Shown: positions 6,557 through 12,471 of the stretch, in pieces
Layout of the letters: each line of letters begins with the position of its first letter
Numbering within the stretch: the stretch's first letter is position 1
Source: Nitrospinaceae bacterium
GTDB lineage: Bacteria; Nitrospinota; Nitrospinia; Nitrospinales; VA-1
Length of the DNA: 18,882 nt
Assembly: GCA_016763735.1 (NCBI GenBank)
Contig: JAESTE010000186.1
Coordinates: 1-18,882, forward strand
Direction of reading: 5' to 3'
The notes under the pieces: model-generated
Told to the model about the DNA's origin: nothing
Databases searched by the model: none
Seen by the model: the letters and a program-made list of their open reading frames with translations, nothing else
Made by a program: the position numbers and the translations under genes

Positions 6557-7212
6557 ATGAAAAAATTGAAATAAAGATTTCGGGAAAGCCTATTTCAGCC
6601 CAAGCAGGAGAAACCATTGTTCATGCGCTTTGGGCTGCGGGGAAGGGTGATCTGGTTAAAACCGGCTGTGCAGGCGGGGTTTGTGGCGCGTGTACGGTTA
6701 CGATTCGCTATGCCGACGGGAAACCGGGAGGAACGGAACTGGCCTGCATGAAACCGGTGGAGGAAGGCATGGAAATATTCCCTTGTCCGGTGGAGCCAGA
6801 TAAAGCTGTGGAACCTGTTTCCAACCCGGATGCGTTAACCTTGCAATCTGTCTTTCCTACTGTCAACCGATGCACGAAATGCGGCAGTTGCACCACCGCT
6901 TGCCCGATGTCTATCCCGGTGATGGATTCGGTGTTACGCATGCAACAGGGAAGTTTCGATGAAGTTGCGTAAGATTTTACCACCTGCATTCATTGCGGAC
7001 TTTGCCGTTTTGTTTGTGAGGATAAAGTCAAACCGCACAATATGGGACTTTGGATTCGCCGTTCATTAGGCAAGAGTCAGGAGATGCTTGAAGTACGTAG
7101 CGAAGATTCGGAAAGCATTGAAAAAGAGTGGCAACATTTAATGGTCGAAGATAAACAGGAAAGACTGCAAAGAGCCAAACATTTCCGCGAAACCGGGAGT
7201 GTCTCCGCATGA
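6557..7212 (+). pseudogene. SdhB/FrdB-like iron-sulfur subunit, interrupted by in-frame TAA and without an in-frame start
   Basis: One frame (codons from 6553) encodes a complete succinate dehydrogenase/fumarate reductase-type iron-sulfur subunit. It has a 2Fe-2S domain with C-x4-C-x2-C (codons at 6667, 6682, 6691) and a fourth Cys at 6745. A C-x2-C-x2-C-x3-C-P motif follows (6871, 6880, 6889, 6901), then a second C-x2-C-x2-C-x3-C (6985, 6994, 7003, 7015). TAA at 6970-6972 separates the last two clusters. The frame has no ATG, GTG or TTG before 6748, which is after all four 2Fe-2S cysteines. The ATG at 6557 is one base out of frame across a six-A run; a seventh A would restore a natural start, MKKIEIKISG. 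The final TGA overlaps the flavoprotein ATG, the expected operon arrangement. Either a decayed gene or one carrying sequence errors. Confidence 0.8.
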
Positions 7213-8768
7213 TGGAATGGGCAAAAGAATCTCTGGAAAAAGTAGCCCAGTCACGCGTGGCCCGGCTTGATAAACCTGCGCCTTTACCGAATGACTCGGA
7301 ATCCATCCTGAAAAATTTTCACCCCGACTATTCTGGCAAAGAACGAACGCTAACTGTAGGCCCGAATGCAGAGGGTCAAAAATTCCCTTTTGAATTGGCC
7401 GACCTTCTAGAAGCCGATAGTCTCCTCCCGGATTCACACTCAACGCAACCGGATATCGAAACAGATGTGTTGATCATTGGCGGTGGCGGCGCGGGTGCGG
7501 CAGCGGCATTGGCACTGGAGGGCGCGGGATTAAAAACGCATCTTGCCACCAAATTGCGTTTGGGCGATTCCAATACTGTGATGGCAGAAGGCGGTATTCA
7601 GGCGGCGTTGGCGGATAACGATTCGCCGCGAAGGCATTTTGCCGATGCGATGGTAGGGGGACACGGTGAGAACGAAGCGGATCTCTTACGCATTCTCTGT
7701 GAGAGCGGACCGGAAAGCATACGTTGGCTCAGTCAACTCGGTTGCCTGTTTGACCGAAACCCAGACGGTACGTTCCGTTTAAGGGGTGGCGGCGGAACTT
7801 CTGTTCCCCGTGTTCTGGCCTGTCGCGATTATACCGGATTAGAAATCATGCGCGGTTTGAAAGATGCGGTGAGGTTGAGTTCTGCAAATATTCTTGAGGA
7901 ACATGCGGCTGTTGAACTTTTAGATGATGGCAACAAAACGGTCACCGGTGCTGTTTTGTATGATCAAAAGAATTCCAAGTTGGTAAACGTTTCGGCGCGA
8001 GCCGTTATCCTCGCCACAGGGGGCAGTGGTCAGTTGCGCCTGCACGGTTTCCCTACCAGCAACCACGTTGGTGCAACCGGGGACGGATTGGTGCTTGCTT
8101 ATCGGCAGGGATGTCGGTTGGCCTTTCTCGATAGCTATCAGTACCACCCTTCGGGGGCCTGTTACCCGGAAGCATTGGCAGGACAACTGGTGACGGAAGC
8201 TATCCGGTCTGTCGGGGCGCAGGTGGTGAATGCGGAGGGGATTCATTTCATAAATGAAATGGCGTACCGTGATGTGCTGGCGGGAGCCATTATTAAAGAA
8301 ACTCGGGAAGGCCGCGGGGTGACTACTCCCGCTGGGAAAATAGGAGTGTGGCTGGATACTCCCATGGTCGATTTGAAGAATGGGGAAGGAACCTTGGCGA
8401 AGCAGTTTCCTGGTTTGATCCATCGTTTTGAGCGTTATGATATTGATCCTGCTAAAACACCGGTTTTAATTTATCCGACATTGCATTACCAGAACGGCGG
8501 TATTTCTGTGGATACCCAATGCAAAACCGAAGTAGACGGATTGTGGGCTTGTGGAGAAGTGACAGGAGGGTTGCATGGAAAAAACCGTCTTATGGGAAAT
8601 TCGCTGCTAGATATTCTCGTTTTTGGTCGCCGTGCAGCAGAGTCAGTCAAAGAAGATATTCCTAAGAGAGGATCTTTGACTCTCAATAACCTGATCCAGT
8701 TTAGAAAAAAACGACCTGCGAGTTTGGGGAAATCCCCAGCCTTTTTTCCTGTAGCTTCTAAAATGTAA
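7209..8768 (+). CDS. SdhA/FrdA-like FAD-dependent flavoprotein subunit
   Basis: The 519-residue protein has an N-terminal extension of about 85 residues, then the FAD-binding Rossmann motif VLIIGGGGAGAAAA (88-100). Fumarate reductase/succinate dehydrogenase residues follow: RDYTG (206-210), HGFPTSNHVGATGDG (279-293), YQYHP (H313), the proton-donor arginine in AYRDVL (R354), HYQNGG (H426) and HGKNRLMGNSLLDILVFGR (from H456). The His that bonds FAD covalently in SdhA/FrdA is Asn here (N122 in SNTV), so FAD is probably bound non-covalently. It should interconvert fumarate and succinate, or act on a related substrate, with electrons from the upstream iron-sulfur subunit. Its ATG overlaps that gene's TGA. 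No membrane anchor subunit is nearby. The C-terminus is short, and the frame continues 30 codons after the stop. Confidence 0.88.
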   Translation: MMEWAKESLEKVAQSRVARLDKPAPLPNDSESILKNFHPDYSGKERTLTVGPNAEGQKFPFELADLLEADSLLPDSHSTQPDIETDVLIIGGGGAGAAAALALEGAGLKTHLATKLRLGDSNTVMAEGGIQAALADNDSPRRHFADAMVGGHGENEADLLRILCESGPESIRWLSQLGCLFDRNPDGTFRLRGGGGTSVPRVLACRDYTGLEIMRGLKDAVRLSSANILEEHAAVELLDDGNKTVTGAVLYDQKNSKLVNVSARAVILATGGSGQLRLHGFPTSNHVGATGDGLVLAYRQGCRLAFLDSYQYHPSGACYPEALAGQLVTEAIRSVGAQVVNAEGIHFINEMAYRDVLAGAIIKETREGRGVTTPAGKIGVWLDTPMVDLKNGEGTLAKQFPGLIHRFERYDIDPAKTPVLIYPTLHYQNGGISVDTQCKTEVDGLWACGEVTGGLHGKNRLMGNSLLDILVFGRRAAESVKEDIPKRGSLTLNNLIQFRKKRPASLGKSPAFFPVASKM

Positions 8769-8861
8769 CTGGAATTTGGCAAGCCTGAAACAGAAGATGA
8801 AACCTCGTTTACTTCGGAGACTTCGGGAGGTTTTGAGCCTCCTGATCCTTTTGCCCGTTAA
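8766..8861 (+). other. In-frame 30-codon continuation after the flavoprotein stop
   Basis: After the TAA at 8766-8768 the same frame stays open for 30 codons to a second TAA at 8859-8861. The translated tail is acidic and Ser/Thr-rich (ETEDETSFTSETS) and ends EPPDPFAR. It looks like an ordinary protein C-terminus. It may be the ancestral end of the flavoprotein cut off by a nonsense change, or an unrelated chance opening. Confidence 0.4.
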
Positions 8862-8876
8862 TTTTTATACCTGTAG

Positions 8877-9440
8877 ATGATCGAAAATTATCTTACTGCA
8901 TATTGGATAAAATTTTTTGCATCACTCGCTGTATTTATTGCGCTGATCGTAATGTTTGTCCGCCAAAGCCGCGATCAAGCCAACGCTGATCCGCAGGCGG
9001 TAGTGAATGTGTTGAACCAATTGGGTCCGGATTATGTGGTGGTGTCAAACGTAGTGGTACCGGGAGAACGAGGTATGTCTGCGCTGGGTAATGTGGTGGT
9101 TTCTCCTTATGGGGTTTTTGTCATCACCGTGAAGCAGGATGCTGGGAAAGTTTTTGGCAGGGAAGGGGACAGCGAATGGGAAGTGAAGTCTGGGCGAAAT
9201 AGGCACTTGGTTCGCAATCCACTCTGGGAGAATCGCAAACATGTCAACGCATTGGAAAAAGTAATTGGCTCTGTTCCATTTAATTCTATTGTTGTTTTTC
9301 CAAGAGCCGTTTTGAAAGGTGCATTTGGTAGTAATGTGGTTCGGCTGGATGAACTCAGGAAGAAGATTGCCCAAAATAAAACATCCCGCCTGTCGTTAGA
9401 CAAGCGGGATGAGATATTAAAAATTTTACAAAAGCGATAA
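8877..9440 (+). CDS. Membrane-anchored NERD-domain protein with altered catalytic site
   Basis: The 187-residue protein has one N-terminal membrane segment (about residues 11-28) and a NERD (nuclease-related) domain at about 45-150. Diagnostic features are SNVVVPGERG, VVVSPYGVFVI, a W in SEWEV, the RNPLWENRKHVNAL motif, and the later SIVVFPRAVLKGAF and VVRLDEL strands. NERD domains have a PD-(D/E)xK-like core, usually with ID before the VVVSP strand and E-x-K after it. Here these positions read G71, T84 and K86, so only the lysine remains and nuclease activity is doubtful. The domain presumably faces the cytoplasm. The start lacks a clear ribosome site. It is downstream of, but not obviously coupled to, the flavoprotein gene. 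Confidence 0.82.
   Translation: MIENYLTAYWIKFFASLAVFIALIVMFVRQSRDQANADPQAVVNVLNQLGPDYVVVSNVVVPGERGMSALGNVVVSPYGVFVITVKQDAGKVFGREGDSEWEVKSGRNRHLVRNPLWENRKHVNALEKVIGSVPFNSIVVFPRAVLKGAFGSNVVRLDELRKKIAQNKTSRLSLDKRDEILKILQKR
9371..9410 (-). terminator. Intrinsic terminator for the small gene, embedded in the NERD coding sequence
   Basis: ATCCCGC (9383-9389) plus TGTC pairs with GACA plus GCGGGAT (9404-9410) around a GTTA loop, giving an 11-bp stem with one mismatch. On the minus strand it is followed by GTTTTATTTTGG, a good T-rich tail. The minus-strand gene stops 58 bases upstream at 9468. The plus-strand side has no T-run. A second small hairpin (TCAAGC/GCTTGA, 9443-9458) lies between the two convergent genes. 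Confidence 0.65.
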
Positions 9441-9467
9441 CCTCAAGCCAGAGCTTGATGGGATTGT

Positions 9468-9659
9468 TTATGCTGTTACATCTATAGCATTGTCGCTATG
9501 GGGAGAACCTGTCTGTCCAGATGCTTGCGCTGCTCCCTGAGTGTGACTTGTAGCCGCCTGGTTTTCCTGTTTCTGTGTGTTTTGCGCAGTTTTTAATGCC
9601 GTAGCCTGATATTGAGGGCTCACACCTTGTGCAGCACCTGCACCACTTATACCTTGCAT
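9468..9659 (-). CDS. Small Ala/Gln/Thr-rich protein, possibly YjfB-like
   Basis: The 63-residue protein has no membrane segment or signal peptide. It is rich in Ala, Gln, Gly, Ser and Thr, with a central QYQATALKTAQNTQKQENQAA helix-like stretch and a short hydrophobic end IDVTA. This layout recalls small YjfB-type putative motility proteins (PF14070), but the match is by appearance only. The start is well supported: AAGGAG lies seven bases before the ATG at 9657-9659. A terminator-like hairpin follows at 9371-9410. It converges with the NERD gene. Upstream is a repeat element, so its promoter must lie in or near 9660-9765. Confidence 0.6.
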   Translation of the reverse strand: MQGISGAGAAQGVSPQYQATALKTAQNTQKQENQAATSHTQGAAQASGQTGSPHSDNAIDVTA

Positions 9660-9765
9660 AAAAATTCTCCTTGGTTAAAGTTTTGCTTAAATGGCTTATC
9701 GGTAGAAAACTTTTATACTTTAGTAAAGAGAGGGGTATTTTTATGGCCATTTTAAAACAATGATT

Positions 9766-10176
9766 TAGCCCGTATATTGCATGAGTAAAAAGTTTGGCAC
9801 TGGGAAAGGCAGACTAGGAAAGGCTCAACGATAACTTTCAGGGTATTTTTTTGAATTACAAAGTGTCCCTGAAAAAAAGGGTCACGTTAGTAGATCCTTT
9901 GCCCCATTTCTCGTCATTGCGATGAGCGTTAGCGAAGAAGCAATCCAGACAAAAAATATTTACTAGGAGCAGAACACCCCTCTGCAAGGTCACAAAACAA
10001 TGACAGGAGCCTATGTTTATCGGCCTTGCGGGGCTCTAATGCAAATTAGAAAATATAACCTTTCTGGATCGCCACGCCGCTTTGCGGCTCGCGATGACGT
10101 GCGGGGTGACTCGGTTTGAATACGTTTAATGGTTTATTTGCTTAAACCTGGCAACACTCGTGCAATATGCAGGTTA
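9766..10176. mobile_element. MITE-like element, copy 1 (411 bp, no transposase)
   Basis: The left end (from 9766) reads TAGCCCGTATATTGCATGAG and the right end (10156-10176), on the other strand, reads TAACCTGCATATTGCACGAG. These 21-base inverted ends differ at four positions, all transitions. Both ends carry TA, as expected for TA target duplication. The same ends bound the element at 16611-16791; the first 38 bases of the two left ends align well (TAAAAAGTT follows in both). The interior holds no gene, but does hold the inverted repeat at 9912-10099. The element fills most of the 527-base gene-free stretch 9660-10186 and ends 11 bases from the response-regulator stop. Confidence 0.7.
9912..10099. 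repeat. CGTCATTGCGA-type inverted repeat nested in copy 1
   Basis: CGTCATTGCGATGAGCG and AGCAATCCAGA (9912-9949) face TCTGGATCGCC and TCGCGATGACG (10063-10099). This matches a widespread intergenic repeat found in many bacterial genomes, in which CGTCATTGCGA and GCAATCC flank a variable core. The core here (9950-10062) contains no ORF. Nesting inside the longer element suggests one repeat inserted into another. Confidence 0.65.
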
Positions 10177-10186
10177 GCGAGATACT

Positions 10187-10969
10187 TCAGGCTTTCGCGA
10201 TACAGAGGGTACCTAGAAAATTATTGATTGCATTACTTTCAAAAACTGTGTCGTGAGGGGCGTCCCATATTCCGAAGGCATCCACAGAGTAGGGTATAAC
10301 GCTGGCATCTTTCTGCGAGATAAAATGGATCTTCATATCGTGAATAATGAGGGATTCTGCTTTCCTATCTGACAGCTTTGAGATGAGGTCTGCCTTGTCT
10401 TCTTCAGCCACCAAACTTTCAACAGGCTGGCTTTCCAAGTCTTCTGGAGCATAGCCAAGGGTAGCGAATGCTGGATTGGCGAAAGTTATTTTTCGGTCTG
10501 GGTCCAATTGAAAAATCAGATCAGGAATTTGATTAGTAATGGTTTTAAAAGAAAAATCTTTCATTATTACTTTTCTGTGGTCACTAATCAGGCGAAGCTG
10601 ATTGGTGATGCGAATGAACACTTCGTCTCTGCGAAAGGGTTTGGTTATGTAATCGACTCCACCCAATTGGAACCCTTTGGAAACGTCAGAAGAATCGGAG
10701 AACGCAGTTAAGAAAATGATGGGGATTTCTTTATTTATAGGATCTTGTTTGAGTCGTTGGCAGACTTCGAGTCCATTGATCCCCGGCAGGCCCACATCTA
10801 GAAGAATGACATCGGGTTGAAAGGTGGGCACCTTTTCTAAGGCTTCTTCTCCGTCTGCGGCCAGGGTTATTTTTAGTCCAAGTCTTTTTAAAATTTTATG
10901 TATCAGTTCTGCATTGTCCGGCATGTCTTCAACAATCAGAACCTTCATTCCCACCAAATCGTAATCCAT
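10187..10969 (-). CDS. Response regulator with REC and PAS domains
   Basis: From the ATG at 10967-10969 the protein has 260 residues. An N-terminal receiver domain (about 7-125) has the acidic pair E14/D15 in VLIVEDMPDN, the phosphoacceptor D58 in VILLDVGLPG, the FLTAFSD Thr and the ITKPF Lys. A PAS domain follows (about 140-255: IPDLIFQLDPDRKITFANPAFATLGYAPEDL). There is no DNA-binding or enzymatic output domain, so it may act through protein contacts or relay to a kinase. A longer GTG start at 11017 adds 16 residues but lies inside a hairpin. A third possible start is MKVLIVED at 10948. GGGGAG lies just upstream of the chosen ATG. No histidine kinase is adjacent, so it is an orphan here. 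Confidence 0.92.
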   Translation of the reverse strand: MDYDLVGMKVLIVEDMPDNAELIHKILKRLGLKITLAADGEEALEKVPTFQPDVILLDVGLPGINGLEVCQRLKQDPINKEIPIIFLTAFSDSSDVSKGFQLGGVDYITKPFRRDEVFIRITNQLRLISDHRKVIMKDFSFKTITNQIPDLIFQLDPDRKITFANPAFATLGYAPEDLESQPVESLVAEEDKADLISKLSDRKAESLIIHDMKIHFISQKDASVIPYSVDAFGIWDAPHDTVFESNAINNFLGTLCIAKA

Positions 10970-11007
10970 GCTCTCCCCAATTTTTTTCGTCGAGAATTCG
11001 ACGTGAT

Positions 11008-11030
11008 TTAAACCCACAAAGTGGGTTTAA
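11008..11030. repeat. Perfect 10-bp inverted repeat upstream of the response regulator
   Basis: TTAAACCCAC (11008-11017), AAA and GTGGGTTTAA (11021-11030) form a perfect stem with a three-base loop. It lies about 40 bases before the regulator ATG on the minus strand. No T-run follows on either strand. It could be an operator or an mRNA leader hairpin. The surrounding gene-free stretch 10970-11302 otherwise shows only the promoter-like sequence listed for the exported protein. Confidence 0.5.
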
Positions 11031-11231
11031 TCCCCCGTGGCTTGTCCCGCCTGTTAAAAAATATTTATGGGATACCCTGTCTACTTGCGGCAGGGTCGTC
11101 CATTCGCCTGAGTATACCGATTTCTTGAATTAAGATATGTCATAATCGCTAAAAAACATTAAAATATCGGTATGTCGGACTATTCTGGGGTGTGAGAAAT
11201 GGAGATCGAATCTAAGGGGCGATGGTTTTTT

Positions 11232-11260
11232 TTCACTCTGCGGAATAAATACTTTACAAT
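11232..11260 (+). promoter_or_regulatory. Probable sigma70-type promoter of the exported protein gene
   Basis: TTCACT (11232-11237), a 17-base spacer and TACAAT (11255-11260) match the -35 and -10 consensus at four and five of six positions. Transcription would begin at about 11267, giving a leader of about 36 bases that contains the GGAG ribosome site. Confidence 0.45.
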
Positions 11261-11302
11261 GACTATCTCTCAAGGAACTGAAATTTTGGAGAAGACGAAA
11301 AG

Positions 11303-11854
11303 ATGAAAAGATTTGTTTTAATTTGTGCATTGCTGACAGTTTTTCTTACCAGTGGTGTGGCTATGGCCGTACCTAAGGAGTTGTTGTTTCCAGGTCCGGA
11401 ATATAAGTCTCCGTGTGATACTTCCAAAACCACCATTTGCACCATAGAAATATGGCTTGGGCATAAGCACAAAAAAAATAAACTGGCCATAAAGGAACTT
11501 TTGAAATTAAAGTCTCTAAAAGTTTTAGGTCATACCGTGCAGTATTGGAGGCCAAAAGGAGGGCACCCGCCAACAAATATTGCTATCGGAAGTGCAATCA
11601 GCGCTGAAGATGCTCGCTTTGCTATAAATTTTGCTCTTAAATTTAATGATCGGGTGGATGGTTTGATATCGCGTCCACTCAATCCTCCGAACTATGTTGC
11701 TATCGCGACATCAGCTTGGGATGCGATGTCAGAGACTCCTATTACGCAAGAGGATCTGGCTCGATTACGAGACCCTAAACTGACTACAGAAGCGTTTCAA
11801 TCCCTTTATTACGAGCTTACCAATGAGGCAAATGTTCAGAACAAATTTTATTAG
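11303..11854 (+). CDS. Exported protein of unknown function
   Basis: The 183-residue protein starts with a classic Sec signal peptide (MKRFVLICALLTVFLTSGVAMA, probable cleavage after AMA at residue 22). The mature part begins VPKELLFPGPEYKSPCDTSKTTICTIEIWLGH, with two cysteines that could form a disulfide in the periplasm. A basic patch (GHKHKKNKL), the segment GGHPPTNIAIGSAISAEDARFAINFAL and a C-terminal EAFQSLYYELTNEANVQNKFY follow. I recognise no domain. GGAG lies upstream of the ATG, and a promoter-like sequence ends 42 bases before the start codon. The gene stands alone; 237 bases without a gene separate it from the yajC leader ORF. It is likely expressed on its own. Confidence 0.75.
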   Translation: MKRFVLICALLTVFLTSGVAMAVPKELLFPGPEYKSPCDTSKTTICTIEIWLGHKHKKNKLAIKELLKLKSLKVLGHTVQYWRPKGGHPPTNIAIGSAISAEDARFAINFALKFNDRVDGLISRPLNPPNYVAIATSAWDAMSETPITQEDLARLRDPKLTTEAFQSLYYELTNEANVQNKFY

Positions 11855-12028
11855 GTAGATAGGGCTGAGTGTTTTTCGCACACTTAAACTTCAGAAAATA
11901 CTCGGAATGTGATTGCAAAGCTTTGTCTAGACTCCTTTCCCTGATGTTATTTCTCTTACTCATGCTATAACAGCCAACTCTATCCTTCTACGGAGCAAGG
12001 GTCAGTTCGCTCTGCACACAGGAGTGGT

Positions 12029-12057
12029 TTGACAAACGCGGTGGGATTTGATAGAAG
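12029..12057 (+). promoter_or_regulatory. Probable promoter of the yajC-secDF operon
   Basis: A perfect -35 TTGACA (12029-12034) is followed by 17 bases and TAGAAG (12052-12057), a four-of-six -10 preceded by TG in the extended -10 position. The predicted transcript starts at about 12064 and would include the upstream ORF at 12092. The rest of the gap 11855-12028 shows no gene. Confidence 0.5.
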
Positions 12058-12091
12058 CTAAACCTTTGAATTAAAAAACGGGGAGGCTTTT

Positions 12092-12151
12092 ATGGATTTC
12101 CGTTTCAGAAGGAAATACCTCGTATTAAATAAAGGTAATCATTATGCTTGA
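12092..12151 (+). CDS. 19-codon upstream ORF overlapping the yajC start
   Basis: ATG at 12092-12094 follows a very strong ribosome site, GGGGAGG (12080-12086), with five bases of spacing. It encodes a basic 19-residue peptide, MDFRFRRKYLVLNKGNHYA, ending in TGA at 12149-12151. That stop lies three to five bases beyond the yajC ATG (12144-12146), so ribosomes ending here would stand on the yajC start. yajC itself has only the weaker AAAGG site. Translational coupling is the simplest role. The peptide has no recognisable family and is too short to fill the ribosome exit tunnel as known arrest peptides do. Confidence 0.55.
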   Translation: MDFRFRRKYLVLNKGNHYA

Positions 12152-12455
12152 ATTAGCGTTTGCGATGGCTCCCCCTTCTGATGGAGCCGATTCTGGTAGC
12201 GGCAGTTTGCTTGCTTTGTTACCGCCGATGATCATGATGTTTTTGATCTTCTACTTTATTCTGATTCGGCCGCAACAGAAAAAGCAACAGGAAGCTCGAA
12301 AAATGTTGGATGATTTGAATGAGGGTGACAATGTGGTTACGTTGAGTGGCATTCACGGGACCATTAAAAAAATAAAAGATGATACGGTGATGTTGCAGAT
12401 TGCAGATAATGTTCGGGTGAAGATCAACCGGGCTTCAATAGCTAATAAAAAATAG
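12144..12455 (+). CDS. yajC: Sec translocon accessory protein YajC
   Basis: YajC is a small inner-membrane protein that associates with SecD-SecF at the translocon. The 103-residue protein has one membrane helix (about 23-42, LLALLPPMIMMFLIFYFILI) directly followed by the family signature RPQQKKQQEARKML. The C-terminal domain has the usual GDNVVTLSGIHGTIKKIKDDTVMLQIADNVRVKINRASI. It is the first full gene of yajC-secD-secF. The start overlaps the upstream 19-codon ORF. Confidence 0.96.
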   Translation: MLELAFAMAPPSDGADSGSGSLLALLPPMIMMFLIFYFILIRPQQKKQQEARKMLDDLNEGDNVVTLSGIHGTIKKIKDDTVMLQIADNVRVKINRASIANKK

Positions 12456-12471
12456 TAGAAGAAAAAAACGA

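Noticed and set aside
6970..6972. Programmed readthrough or recoding of TAA
   Set aside because: Known recoding uses TGA or TAG with special elements. TAA ends other genes here (for example ruvA and ruvB), and the gene also lacks an in-frame start, so decay or error is simpler.
7920..8423. 167-codon minus-strand frame opposite the flavoprotein gene
   Set aside because: Antisense shadow of a well-supported coding region without ribosome site or domain.
9912..10099. CRISPR array
   Set aside because: Only two facing arms exist; there are no regular direct repeats with spacers and no cas genes.
11008..11030. Terminator upstream of the response regulator
   Set aside because: Perfect stem but no T-run on either strand; listed only as an inverted repeat.
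12092..12151. Arrest peptide of the SecM/VemP/ApdA type
   Set aside because: Only 19 residues, no signal or membrane segment and no RAPP- or RAGP-like motif, so arrest is not supported; kept only as a coupling ORF.
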